From Desmodus rotundus (lineage: Eukaryota > Chordata > Mammalia > Chiroptera > Phyllostomidae), in assembly GCF_022682495.2 (NCBI RefSeq), contig NC_071397.1, positions 32,441,427-32,505,426 on the forward strand: a stretch of 64,000 nt of DNA, given 5' to 3'. The notes beneath the pieces are model-generated. The model was not told where the DNA came from. It made no database searches and saw only the letters and a list, made by a program, of their open reading frames with translations. This document shows positions 47,990-59,531 of this stretch, piece after piece. Position 1 is the stretch's first letter. Each line of letters opens with the position of its first letter. A program made the translations under genes and the position numbers.

Positions 47990-48125
47990 GGTACATACTC
48001 AGGGCCTGAGCGCTGCAGCTCTCTGTAAGCACCTGGGGGCTTGAGAATCATCTGGGAGTTTTAAACAATTCTCCACTCCTGGAGATTCTCAGTTAGTAGA
48101 GTTTGTATTTTCAAAAAGTTTCACA
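47990..48125 (+). repeat. Decayed MER5-like hAT fragment
   Basis: 'agcacctgggggcttgagaatcatctgggag', 'ggagattctcagttagtaga' and 'gtttcacaggtgat' recall the MER5 layout. This is less certain than the copy at 16.9 kb. Confidence 0.4.
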
Positions 48126-48139
48126 GGTGATAGATACAT

Positions 48140-48245
48140 GACTGTTTTAGGCTTTCCTTTGTTCCCTCTTCCTTTGCTCTCTCCTTCCTCCCCTCCCTCC
48201 GTTTCTTCCTTCTCTTTGTTCTCTTTTTTCTTCACTATCTTCTCT
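48140..48245. repeat. Polypyrimidine tract
   Basis: About 100 nt of nearly uninterrupted C/T on the plus strand (cttcctcccctccctccg and similar). The 69-codon E/K-rich ORF on the other strand is a reading of this tract. Confidence 0.75.
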
Positions 48246-48644
48246 AATATGAAGGAATCTAACTGAATTTTGGAACAATCCCAAATAGTGTCTACCAAAC
48301 AAGGGCCTTCAAGCTGAAGAAGAGTAAACTATAGCTTTTAAGTTAGGCCCAAATCATTGAAAATATGTGATTATTTCTGTTTATTTTTTGCTATTCAAAA
48401 TGTTAATAAAATATTATGTAAAAAACATTACAACCAAGTCTATAATGCTGTAGGGTATTAAAGGAAGAGTCATAGGTTCCCCCAAGGCAGGTCATCTAAC
48501 AGGGAGCAGAATTCCAAGGGCAGTAATTACAGAGTGGTCTCCAGGGGAGCTGTTGGGGTGTCTTGGCTGCAAAGACACTGCTCCCACTGCTGGCAGACTT
48601 TGGAAGGTGTGGGAACATTCTATCTTATTTAATAAACCAGCAGT

Positions 48645-48750
48645 TTGTTGTTTGTTGTTGTTGTTGTTGTTCTTCTTCCATCTTCTCCTTTCCCTTCTCC
48701 TCCTCCCCATCCCTCTCCTTCTCCTCCCCCTCCTCTTTCTTCTTCACCTA
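48645..48750. repeat. (GTT)n followed by (TCC/CTT)n tract
   Basis: (TTG)n at about 48645-48675 runs into about 75 nt of C/T-rich triplets. Overlapping poly-Leu, poly-Ser and poly-Pro ORFs here are artefacts of the repeat. Confidence 0.8.
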
Positions 48751-48754
48751 AGAT

Positions 48755-50515
48755 AGAAAGAGTTCCTGTGAAACAGAGCCTAGGACATTGTGGCAAGTTT
48801 TTACTTGATTCAAAAGATATTTACTTACAAAAGATATTACTTGCTCTTGTGTTTAAGATGTTCATTTTAGCAATTTTTGTAATAATTGAGACATCAACAT
48901 AATTGAGAGGAATGAGATATAGTAAGTTGTCATTACAAACTTCAGAAACAAGTAAAAGAGATCAACGTCACTTGTACATTGCTTCTGGGTTTCAGAAACT
49001 CAAGCTACCTTAAGGTAGTGAAAGTATACTGAGATTTAGTAGATACTTTTTATTTGTGGCCAATCCAAGTTGTTGAACATCTTCCTTGCATGTTGGTAAC
49101 TTATGAGTTTCAACTTCTCCAGAAAGTTAGAAATCCCAGTGTCTTTGTAGCGAGGAGTGGCCCTGTGTTCTGGTGGGAGTCACTGGGAAAGCGTCCTTTC
49201 TCAAATAAAATTTCATAGAGAAGGGTTTTGCACTTTGCCCTATGCCTGTTCTTCAACCTGCCTGAAATTCAGATGCATTGCCTTGCTGAGTCTCACTAAA
49301 CCTTAGAGGAGCAGCAGCCTCTCATCTAAGAGTGGTGGAGCAGGGAAGCTGGGGGAAGCTGCATCCTGATGTCATCCATACTTTAGCCCTAGACTTCCTG
49401 TAATCTGAGGAAAAAACTCTGAAGCTACTATTGATTGACTTTTTTATTCCTTATAGCCTAGTAGGTAATTCCTGGCTAAATTCATGTGCAGGGTGTCTCA
49501 GAGAATCTAGGGCAATAATGTCATTCTCAAGAACAACCACCAGAACACAAATGAAAGCAGGACTCTCTTCATTTCCACTTTTCTTTCCACTTTGGCTCTA
49601 TTCTTTACTTGCAGCCAAGTAGCTTTTGCAGTAAAAACCATGACAATTTCTAGCTCCCAGTTTTACATGTTATAGTCTTGCCACCAGGTCCTCAAATCAT
49701 GAAGAATGGTTCCCTTGTTTTGTTTCAGGTGAGATTTGGTTTCTGTATCCGTCAGTTTTGGCCAGTCCCTAGAAATACCAGATAGATGGAAAAAGTGCTG
49801 GGGAAGCTCACAGAAAGCATTGTAACTGAGGGCATTCTGGAAACATGAAACAATAGCTCTCCATGATAGTCCTGTATTACAGGAGCAAACTATGTTGCAT
49901 ATCTGATTGCCTGCTATGAACTGAATATTTTATGTAGAAAGAGTAGTTGTTTCATCTTTTCTTTAACAAAAATTGTGGTTTATTTTTAGTATCCAGACTT
50001 TACAAAGTTGAGGAAAATAGGAGATATCAGATTTCCATGATCAATTTTGGAAATTTCAGAAAGCAGAAAATACTGGAATCTTTTCCATCTAAGTGGTTCT
50101 GAATAAAGCAGTTCAATTTGTCGGTTAGCGAATTCTGCACTGCTGCCCATAAGAATCTGTAATAAACCTGACCAGCATTTGAGGATGCACTGCCCCCTTT
50201 GTAACTGGCAACAGAAGCTGCTATCTTTCCACATCGCTGTAGTGATCTCACTGTTTACTGTTTGCGCTACACAGGGCAGCTGCTTGTTTGCTTGTGTATA
50301 TAATGGTTCATTGGAATGTTCTCTTCAAATTGGAATTATTTGTGTTTCCAAAATTATATTTGCTCACAATCTATTAAAACCTTGCAGAAGTGTATATTTT
50401 TTCCCCTGTGGATACTGTATAAATAATATTTAAAATAAAAAGAAAGATGTTTCTCTTCCTTACATGTTTGTCACATTATTATTACTCTACATCTATTGAT
50501 ATTAAATAGTATGTT
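48755..50515. other. Unassigned DNA
   Basis: Chance ORFs only (for example 50179-50433, 84 codons, cysteine-rich but unrecognised). Confidence 0.35.
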
Positions 50516-50519
50516 ACTT

Positions 50520-51010
50520 AGCAATAATAACCTTCAATGTGTGACACATTCTTGATGAAATCCAGCCTGTGGCAAACTGTATTTCCTAAAAAGGTTCACA
50601 CCAGTGTTAGGCCATCCCACATGCTCTTCTTACAATGTGACATGCCACTCTCCTAAGCTGGGGTAATGGTCCCTCTCTTTGCACCTGAGTGGTATTTTGA
50701 AATGCCTGGACCAAGAGAATGTGGCAGAACTAATGTCGGGTGATTTCTGAGATTAGTTTATAAAATATGACATGGCTTCTTCCTTTGCTCTCTCTCCTGG
50801 GACGTTCAGCTTTGGGATGTAGCTGCCCTGTTGTGAGCAAGTCTGCGGCAACATGGCGAGGTCACATGTAGCTGTTCCAGGATGTAGCAGCAGCTACAGC
50901 TGACAGCCACCATCAGCTGTCAGACTTATCAGGAAACAAATCTTCATATGATTTCAGAGCCCAGCCTTTGAAGACCTCTACCTGAAGTCCTTGTTATTTT
51001 ATGTCATTAG
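50520..51010 (+). repeat. MaLR/MLT1-type LTR, decayed
   Basis: 'gaatgtggcagaactaatg', 'tggcttcttcctttgctctc', 'gggacgttcagctttggg', 'aacatggcgaggtcacatg' and 'agccaccatcagctgtcaga' follow the order of an MLT1-class LTR of an ancient endogenous retrovirus-like (ERVL-MaLR) element. No internal coding region is seen. Confidence 0.5.
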
Positions 51011-51580
51011 GTTTTTGGGTAACATTTTTGCATATTAGAACTGGTCTGGGTCCATTCTGTTTGTAGAAGACATTTAATGATAAAAGTGTTAAAAATAAAT
51101 TACATCTTTTTCTAATAACATTACACCCTATATGCCATGAGAGGCTTTTATTTAGATCACTGCTAGCTCTTCCAAGGGGGATGTTCAGATATGGTACCCA
51201 CTTGGAAAAGTATCTGTTTACTAACTATTAAATTATAAAAATTATCTTGATGACCACTTTCCATTGATTTGTAATGTTAGAACTAAAATAATGTAGAAAA
51301 AATATTCAGGAGACAGAAGACTGACAGATGTTCCTGAGATGACATACAGGAATAGGCTACTGGTGGAGGTAGGGTAATAGTCATCTCCAAAGTCATGTAA
51401 AAATAAACAAAATTTATCTAGCCTAGTTTTATCTAGAAAGTAGGCATATAGACTGGGAGAGTTTGGGGGGTCTTTTATTGCTTTATTTTCATACCTTTAT
51501 AAAGTCCTCAATTTACTTATTATTTATGAAGAGGAAATAATTCATTAAAGGCAAAATGGCTAGATAACAATTTTGACTAA
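51011..51580. other. Unassigned AT-rich DNA
   Basis: No recognised feature. Confidence 0.35.
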
Positions 51581-51584
51581 TGCT

Positions 51585-54222
51585 CATAGAAGTGAAGTTA
51601 GATTAAACAATGAATGGGTTAAGAATGAGATTAGGGAAGAAATAAAAAAGTTCCTGGGAACAACAAAAAAATGAACTCACAACAATCCAAAACTTCTGGG
51701 ACACAGCAAAGGCAGTCCTGAGAGGGAAGTTCGTGGTGATACAGGCCTACCTAAAAAAGATAGAAACATTTCAAACAAACAACCTAACTCTATGCCACTA
51801 TGTGGTTTACTGGCAAACCACACCCAGTAAAAAGATCATACACCATGATCAAGTGGAATTTATCCCAGGGATGCAAGGATGGTACAATATTAACAAATCA
51901 ATAAACATAATACATCGCATCAATAACTGCAAAGACAAAATCCACATGATCATATCAATAGATGTGGAAAAAGCATTTGATAAGGTACAGCACCCATTTA
52001 TGATACAAACACTCAGCAAAGTGGGAATAGAAGGAGCATTCCTCAACATAAACATGGCCATATATGAGAGACCTACAGCCAACATCATACTCAATGGACA
52101 AAAACTAAAATCTTTCCCAGTAAGATCAGGAACAAGACAAAGTTGTCCATTTTCACCACTTCTATTCAACATAGTATTGGAAGTCCTAGCCACAGCAATC
52201 AGACAAGAAAAAGAAATAAAAGGCATCCAAATTGGAAAGGAGGAAACAAAACTGTCATTGTGTGCAGATGGCATGATAGTGTACATAGTAAATCCTACAG
52301 GCTCCGCCAAAAAACTGCTCAACCTAATAAATAAATTTGGTCACATAGCAGGATACACAGTCAATATCCAAAAATCAATGGCATTTTCATATACCAACAA
52401 TGAAACATCAGAAGCAGAAATCAGGAAAACAGTTCACTTGATATAGCAACAAGAGAAATAAAATACCTAGGAATAAACCTACCCAAGGAGGTAAAAGACC
52501 TGTACTCAGAAAACTATAAAACACTGAAGAAAGAAATTAAGGAAGACACAAACAAATGGAAGCATGTACCATGCTCATGGATCAGAATAATTAACATCAT
52601 CAAAATGTCCATACTACCCAAAGCAATTTATAGATTCAATGCAATCCCTATTAGAGTACCCATGACATATTTCACAGATATAGAACAAACACTTCAGAAA
52701 TTTATATGGAACCATAAATGACCCCGAATAGCTGCTGCAATTTTGAGAAAGAAGAGCAAAGTAGGAGGGATCACAATACCTGATATCAAAGTGTATTACA
52801 AGGCCACTGTAATCAAAACAGCCTGGTACTGGCATAAAAACAGACAGATAGACCAATGGAACAGAACAGAGAGCCCGGAAATAAACCCATCTCTACAGTC
52901 AATTAATTTTTGACAACGGGGGAAGAAGCACAAAATGGAGTAAAAATAGCCTCTTCAACAAATGGTATTGGGAGAGCTGGACACCTACATGCAAAAAAAT
53001 GAAACTCGAGCACCAACTTACACCATACACAAAAATAAATTCAAGGTGGATAAAATACTTAAATGTAAGTCATGACACCATTAAAGTCCTAGAGGAAAAC
53101 ATAGGCAGGAAAATCTCAGATATTTCATGCAGCAGTATTTTCACTGATACGTTCCCTAGAGCAAGGGATATAACGGAAAGAATAAACAAATGGGACCTCA
53201 TCGAAATAAAAAGTTTCTGCATGGATAAAGAAAACTATTAAAATAAAAAGAGAACCAACAGTATGGGAAAACATATTTGCCAATGATACCTCGGACAAGG
53301 GCCTGATCTCCAAAATATATAGAGAACTCACATGACTCCACTCTAAGAAGACAAGCAACCCAATTAAAAAATGGGCAAAAGACTTGAACAGACACTTCTC
53401 CAAGGAGGACATACTGAGGGTCCAGAGACATATGAAAAGATACTCAGCATCACTAGCCATTAGAGAGATGCAAATTAAAACCACAATGAGATACCACTTC
53501 ACACCAGTCAGAATGGCCATCATAAATAAATCAAACAAACAAGTGTTGGAGAGGATGTGGAGAAAAAGGAACCCTAGTGCACTGTTAGTGGGAATGCAGA
53601 CTGGTGCAGCCACTGTTGAAAATGGTATGGAATTTCCTCAGAAAACTACAAATGGAACTGCCTTTTGACCCGGCAATTCCGCTGCTGGTATTATACAATA
53701 AGAACCCTGAAACATCAATCCAAAAGAACCTATGCACCCCAATGTTTATAGCAGCACAATTCACAATAGCCAAGTGCTGGAAGCAACCTAAGTGCCCATC
53801 AGTAAATGAGTGGATGAAAAAACGATGGTACATTTACATCCTGGAATTCTATGCAACAGAAAGAAAGAAGGAGCTCCTACCCTTTGATACAGCATGGATG
53901 GAACTGGAGAGCATTATGCTAAGTGAAATAAGCCAGGCGGTGAGGGACAAATACTATATAATCTCATCTTTAACAGGAACCTAATCAACAAAACAAACAA
54001 ATAACCAAAATATAACCAAAGACACTGAAATTGAGAACAGGCTGGCAGTGAACAGAGGGGAAAGGTAAGGGAATCTCAGGGGAAAAGGGTGAAGGGTTTG
54101 CAGGAATAATTATAAGGACACATGGACAATTAAGGGGGTGGGATGGAAATGGGAGGGAGGTGGGGTGAGGGGAAAAGGCAGAAAACTGTACTTGAACAAC
54201 AATAAAAATAAATAAATTTAAA
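51585..54222 (+). mobile_element. L1, 5'-truncated, 2.6 kb, broken ORF2
   Basis: ORF2 text begins near 51585 ([20 protein letters not shown]), runs through the RT domain, thumb and C-terminal region, and ends with a 3' UTR (ccaaagacactgaaattgag to 54222) and an AATAAAAATAAATAAAT tail. There is an internal deletion near 51800, frameshifts after 52446, and stops. The C-terminal 126 codons are open again at 53604-53984 ([34 protein letters not shown]). ORF1 and the endonuclease are absent. Its 3' UTR differs from the 8.2/24.0/62.0-kb tails (GAACAACAATAAAA rather than GAATAAAAATAAA). No clear target duplication. Confidence 0.85.
51733..52446 (+). pseudogene. L1 ORF2p reverse transcriptase remnant, catalytic motif lost
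   Basis: This 237-codon open frame covers the fingers/palm of the L1 reverse transcriptase, which copies L1 RNA at the nicked target. Seen: motif A text [17 protein letters not shown] (about residues 73-89); [14 protein letters not shown] (133-146, where L1 usually has GTRQGCPLSPLLFN); and the active-site box at 177-180 reading CADG instead of the polymerase YADD/FADD. The second aspartate is therefore Gly (codon GGC at 52270-52272). Near residues 20-25 NNLTLCHY jumps to [14 protein letters not shown], an internal deletion removing the region between the endonuclease linker and the RT. No active enzyme can result. The frame ends at TAG 52444-52446, where ORF2 continues in another frame. Confidence 0.8.
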
Positions 54223-54229
54223 AAATGCA

Positions 54230-55235
54230 GTTAGAATCTTAAGCCTAGAGATTTAACATGTTACATATAAAATAAAGCCATACTTTATGGCTTCTGTGGA
54301 CTGGACTATACTGTTGTTCCTAATTCTTTGAAAGTTAGTTACATTGCTAAATTAAGATTTTTTTTAAAATTAAAAATTTTGAACTTTATTTGTAATGCTT
54401 TTAGTTTGCTTTCCAAACAGTTTACTAATTATCAGTGTGTGCTACATATAACAGCTTTGTATCCCTGAGTTTGAAGATTTTTGCTTTTGCATTTTCAGCC
54501 AGTCATAATATTTTTGAATTTGAACTGTTTTCATTTTAAACTTTGTATCTTCAAACATTTGTTGCTACATGGTCAATCTTTTATTCTCCAAACTAGAAAT
54601 GTAACAATATCAATATATTCAGCTTGAAAACACAAGTGCCACCAGCTAGAGCTCAACCTTCTGGAATGATCTCCTACATTAAGAGCATGGTTTAGAGTCA
54701 GTGCACAGTTTACTTAACCCTCATTCATTCATGAACTCTGGACATATATTTCCTTGATAATGCTACAATAGTCAGGTTTCCTTGTTGCCCATTAGTCCCT
54801 GGATGCTCAACATGGTAATACAGAGAATTGTACAGATAAGCTGTATAAAACCTCTTATTTGAAAAAAAAAAAAAACCCTTAAAACACAAATAGTATGCAA
54901 ATGAAAAATAAAAAAACTCTTTTAGAAAAAAATAATTTTGCAAATAAGAACAAATGGCTCTCTGTGAGCTTGCTTTCATTCCAGTCGCTCAACAAGGACT
55001 TGTTCTTTCTATCCCTTCCCTTTCCAGGACTGACATTCAACTCCCTGGTACTCAGCATGTCACACAGGGAGCCCATATATTCCCCTCCACCAAAATCAAA
55101 ACTGCCCCCCTTCCTCTATCTACTGTCTCAATTTTGAGGCAAGCGAATATCCAATTTTTCATGTCAGAGAGGTAGGAAAATCCCAGGCTCTTCCTCTTTC
55201 TCAACATCAATCCAGTTCCTTTCCAAATCCTGCTG
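54230..55235. other. Unassigned AT-rich DNA
   Basis: No recognised repeat. Overlapping short ORFs at 54725-55175 are unsupported. Confidence 0.35.
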
Positions 55236-55239
55236 ATCT

Positions 55240-55835
55240 ATCTCTGTAATCATTTCTCAAATCTGCCTCCTTCCCATCTTTATTTGACAAGGTCCTACCT
55301 ATGATCTACATACTTGTAGCATCTGTTTGATAGTCTGTCTCCCTGCTCCACTCATGTTCTCTTAGATGTGTTTCCACTAGCACATCAGAGGGATTTACAT
55401 AAAATGCAGATTGAATCCTGTTACTGCTCTGCTTAAAACCGTTCCAAAGCTTTCCATCACCTACAAGATAAAGTTCAACCTCTATAATTCTATGTCTGTC
55501 TTTTCAGGCTCTTTTTTTTTTAACCCGACATGAACACTACACTTCCTGTGGTTCCCTCAAACACTATGAATTTTCTGTCTTTGTGCATTGGCTCATGAGA
55601 CTGCTTTTATTGATGAAGCCCTGTCCTCTCTTTCCATCTCAGCTCAGGTAGCACCTGGTCCCGGAAGGCTTTCCGGTTGTCTTTAGCCACAGTGTTTCTA
55701 ATTTGGACACTCATAAATCACAGTGACTACTTCTTACATAGCACTTACTTCACTATACTAACAATTTTTTTTTAGGTGTTGGTTAGCCCTATTAGGAGCG
55801 ATTTTAATTTTTGGAGTCATGGAAAATTCCGTCTT
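55240..55835 (+). repeat. L2 LINE 3' region
   Basis: 'gttactgctctgcttaaaac', 'cttccatcacctacaagataaagttcaacctc', 'ctcagctcaggtagcacctgg', 'aaggctttccggttgtcttt' and 'tagcacttacttcactatac' follow the L2 3' consensus in order for nearly 600 bp. Confidence 0.7.
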
Positions 55836-56148
55836 TGCACTACCAACTCATGGTACAGATACTGCACATTCAATAACTGTTTGTTGGCCAGTGTAAACTG
55901 AATTAATAGAAATATGCACTCTAGTTTGAGTAATTACAGGGCCCTTAATCAAACTCATTTCCCTGAGCCTGGTTACTAGAATCTGAGCATTCAATAAATA
56001 CTGTTTTATCTAACTTAATGGACACATTTGATTTTTATTTCTTAAAAGTAATTGCCCGAATATTATTTGTAACAAGGCATCATTTACTGATTGGGCTGGG
56101 ATAGTTTTAGAAAGTGAAATAACTGCACACTCCCCACAACCTCTACAC
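55836..56148. other. Unassigned DNA
   Basis: About 300 bp between the L2 and the LTR. Nothing is recognised. Confidence 0.3.
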
Positions 56149-56149
56149 A

Positions 56150-56480
56150 TCTATACTGTCCTAATATTATAACAAATTACCACATACTCAGTGGATTAAA
56201 AACTACAGAAATTTATTATATGGTTTTGGAGATCTAAAGTCGAAAATGGATCACCAGTGCTATGTTCCATTGGACGCTCCAGGGAGAATAGTTTCCTTGC
56301 CTCTTCCAGCTTCTGGGGCTGTGTCCCTCCTTGGCTGGTGGCCAAGCAGTTGCATCATCACATCTTCTCTGACTCTCATTCTCTTACCCCCTCTGTTCCT
56401 TGATAAGGACCCTCGTGAGTGTATTGGGGGGGTGTATAATTGGACCATACTTAATGTTGGTAATTTTATCAAGAAAGAAT
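56150..56480 (-). repeat. MLT1-type LTR (ERVL-MaLR), antisense
   Basis: 'ataacaaattaccacatact', 'cagtggattaaaaactacag', 'gtttccttgcctcttccagc' and 'ataaggaccctcgtgagtgt' match the reverse complement of MLT1 LTRs. The ORFs over it are chance readings. Confidence 0.6.
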
Positions 56481-56504
56481 AGTTAAACAAATTGTTATAG
56501 CTCC

Positions 56505-57240
56505 TTTAGTACCCAGTTTGACAATGCCTTATAAAGTTGCAAATGCATATACCCTGTAACCCAGTACTTCCATTCCTAGAGTATGTTCTCTAGAGATGCT
56601 ATTGTTTCTTTGTGTCAGGAGTCACATATGAGGCCATTCAGGTTAGCATTGTCCAGAAGAACAAAAACCAGACACAATTTAATGTCCATTAATAGAAGAA
56701 GTGAAAAATTGTTGTCTATTTATATAATAGAGCACTGTGAATCAGTGAGAATGAATTAACTGTTAACTACACTTATCAATATGTATGAATCTCAAAATCA
56801 TACAATGCTAAACAAAAAAAAAGAATGGGGAGAAAAGGCATACAACTGTAATTGAATAACAATAAAAATTTAAAAAAAAAGAAGAAGAAAGGCAAATGAA
56901 TACATTGAAATGACTCTATTTACCTAAATGACAAAATGGACAAAACTAAACAATAGCAAGTATGGGTGCATCTGTGTATATGTGTGGTAAATTTAAATTT
57001 ATTTTTAAAAGCAAAGGAAGATCAATTTGGAATTGTAGCTATCTATGATAGAGAGAGAGGTATCCTGTCACATTAGGGATAGGAGACTTGAAATCTATTC
57101 TGGTGATATTCTATTTTGAAACTATAGGGGTAAGAGGTAACATGGATATGTATTTTTTCTAATATCATTTAAAATGAACATGAGTATTATATATATGCTT
57201 ATGCATGATATATTTTACCATAAAGAGCAATTTTTTAATA
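56505..57240 (+). mobile_element. Old L1 (L1M-type) 3' part, carrying a tiny L1 tail
   Basis: 'ccagtacttccattcctaga', 'ttaatgtccattaatagaag' and 'agagcactgtgaatcagtga' are the old ORF2 C-terminus. After the insertion at about 56825-56871 the text continues into an AT-rich 3' UTR. Heavily decayed. Confidence 0.5.
56825..56871 (+). mobile_element. Ultra-short L1 3' end insertion (about 50 bp)
   Basis: The text from TGGGGAGAAAAGGCATACAA to ATTGAATAACAATAAAAATT equals the last 50 bp or so of the L1 tail at 63.7 kb. It is flanked on both sides by AAAAAAAAAGAA (56813-56824 and 56872-56883), a likely target duplication, although A-rich text makes the borders ambiguous. Confidence 0.65.
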
Positions 57241-57244
57241 AATA

Positions 57245-57372
57245 TAAAGAACCCTGGAAAAAGCTTTAGAAACCCAGGTTCAAGTCTCAACTATACACCT
57301 AACAGACTGTTTACTTGGGCAAATGTTTGAGTCTGAGTTTCCTCATCTATAAAGATACGATATGAAACAGAC
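57245..57372 (+). repeat. MIR SINE fragment
   Basis: 'acccaggttcaagtctcaac', 'tacttgggcaaatgtttgag' and 'gtttcctcatctataaagat' follow the MIR core. Confidence 0.65.
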
Positions 57373-58952
57373 ACTCTTGAAGGAGTCCTCCAATTCAGGT
57401 TCTTGTGACATAGTCAGTCTTTTAACTAGGCTGTTATGATTTTAAAATGCAGAAAAATGATTTCTCTTAGGAAAGGTACACTATATTCTGATTATTATAG
57501 AGGAACCTAATAAGTTTGAAGGTCACCAAGTGGTTCGTCATGTTTGGACCTATCTCTTTTACTCATATCTCATTCAGTATTTTCACATATGTCATTCACA
57601 TTGACATATGTGAAATGGCCATAAGTCATTCACATTGATTTCTTACATTCTGATTCTGATTTTTCTGTGGCTAGTGAAGAGTTTTAAATATATAGGCTTA
57701 TTCTGACCAGGGATTTATACCAATGCTAAATGGTTAAATAGTATATTGGGAAATTTACACTAGAGGTATTATGGGAGAGGCTATTTATGATTAGTAAAGG
57801 GAATTAAAAATTTAGCTCAAATTTAAGCTCAAAAGGAGTGTGTAGCTATCACATTGAAGGGTTTTTTTCTTTCTTTACTAATTCTTGGCACCATCTATAA
57901 GCCACAGGCTTTGTTTCATAATATCTGAAAACAAAGTCTGTATTATGAAGTGGTTTAACATGCTATTGCGTGTTTGTAAACTCATATTGGAGTTGAGCTG
58001 CAAAATGATTTGGGGTTGGGATGCTATTACTCACACTAAGGAAAATATTTTTCCTGTAATTTCAAAAAACCAGGAAATTATCTTGCATACTATGCTACCC
58101 CTCTAAATACAGAGCTCAAAAACATTAACTATATTTAGGAAATAAGTACACATGACAAAGAATGTCCTCCTTATATTTCTCAATTCTTTAAAAATTATAT
58201 GGAATTTACATAGAAAAGTAATGACAAGTTAGGAATGTAATTTGTTCCTAGGCAATAAATAAATAATTTAATAATTAAAAGACCCTGGCCTGCATTGTGT
58301 AGTTCCTCTCATCAAGCTGCTAAGCCAGAATCTCTATTGTGGAATCCTTTCCATGATCAAAATCACATTTTACATAAAAAATGAAATAAAATAATGTTGC
58401 AGGCAGACTATATAGCAGTTGAGTTGTGTGCATTCTGTTCTAATTTTCCCATAAACCAGAGTATTAAGTGTCATGCTAACATCATAAAGTTGACCAAAAA
58501 ATCAACTTTAATGGTTTTTCCCTTTCTAAAATAACATCTAGTTTCAGTCTGCCATTAAAAATAATCTGCAGTGTCAAAGTAATATATGCCTTATGTTTCT
58601 AACCATTTTATGTTTTCCCATTGAACATATTTTCACTGGAATCTAAGGTTTTTTAAAAAATTGGGTTTATAATGACGTTTTGTTTTCATTTGGCCTCAAA
58701 TGTTCTTTATGTTAAAGATTCAGAGCCATGAGGGTTTAAACAACCATCTAATGTAACATTTTAGATTTACATACGTAGAAAAAGTCTTCTCTTTATTCCA
58801 CAGGGTCTAACTCAGTGGAACGTGGAAACATTGCTCCATGTGTGGGCTCAAAGGCAGTAGTAGTCTGTGTTTGTGTGTTCCGGGCAGGTTGTTGAGATGA
58901 GTAGGGAACAACTTGTGTGGTTGATTATATGTGTGTAACAGGATGCTTACTG
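57373..58952. other. Unassigned AT-rich DNA with an inverted/direct repeat cluster
   Basis: Apart from the repeat cluster at 57581-57638, nothing is recognised. The ORF at 57885-58106 is unsupported. Confidence 0.35.
57581..57638. repeat. Inverted repeat plus direct repeat cluster
   Basis: Arms TTTCACATATGTC (57581-57593) and GACATATGTGAAA (57603-57615) are perfect complements. GTCATTCACATTGA occurs at 57591-57604 and again at 57625-57638. Confidence 0.85.
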
Positions 58953-58954
58953 TA

Positions 58955-59529
58955 AGGGGGGGGTGAAAAAACATGGAGTTACATTCTGGAGGGTAGGCCC
59001 CTTGTAGCACAGGCTTTCCCCACGAAGTGAGTGTTCTAGGAACCCATCTGTATCAGTGTACTAGCTGGTGGTGTTGGGAGAGACTGTTTGGCTTCAGTGA
59101 ATTTTTTTTGAAGACTCTTTACAATATGTTTGCCCATCTCATGGTGGGTGATTTATAAGTGCTCTTGCCCACACTGCACTGAGTGTTCAGCAGTTTTTGA
59201 CCCGAAAAGGCATGACCCCCATGTCCCACCCTCCCTATTCATCCAATCTTGCCCCAAGTGACTTTTTGTTGTTTCCCTGGATGAAAAAGTCCTTAAAGGG
59301 AAACATTTTGCCAATGTGGAAGAGGTAAAACAAAAAATGGCAGAAGCACTAAAAGGCATCAAGATAGATAAGTTTAAAAACTATTTGGAACACTGGAAAA
59401 AAAATGTCTTGATAGGTGTATTGCATCAAATGGAGAGCACTTTGAAGATGACTGAAGGTTAAATGTGTACTGTAAGAATAATTACACTATTTTTTATATT
59501 AAATAAATTCATTTTTATTCCCTCCCCCT
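58955..59529 (+). mobile_element. Internally deleted mariner-like transposon, copy 2
   Basis: TA flanks at 58953-58954 and 59530-59531. It has the same layout as 6459-7021 but in plus orientation: G-rich end, short 5' DNA (ggagggtaggccccttgtag), then directly the last third of a mariner transposase (DEKVLKGKHFANVEEVK, then CIASNGEHFEDD and TGA). One in-frame stop precedes LFVVSLDEK. Like copy 1 it lacks the DNA-binding domain and the early catalytic residues, so it could only have moved in trans. Confidence 0.75.
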
Positions 59530-59531
59530 TA

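Noticed and set aside
48553..48902. Overlapping Leu/Ser/Pro-rich ORFs
   Set aside because: They are readings of the (GTT)n and C/T repeat tract.
51849..53833. Minus-strand ORFs of up to 162 codons
   Set aside because: They are shadows of the plus-strand L1 ORF2.
59153..59362. Minus-strand ORF
   Set aside because: It is the antisense of the deleted mariner at 58955-59529.
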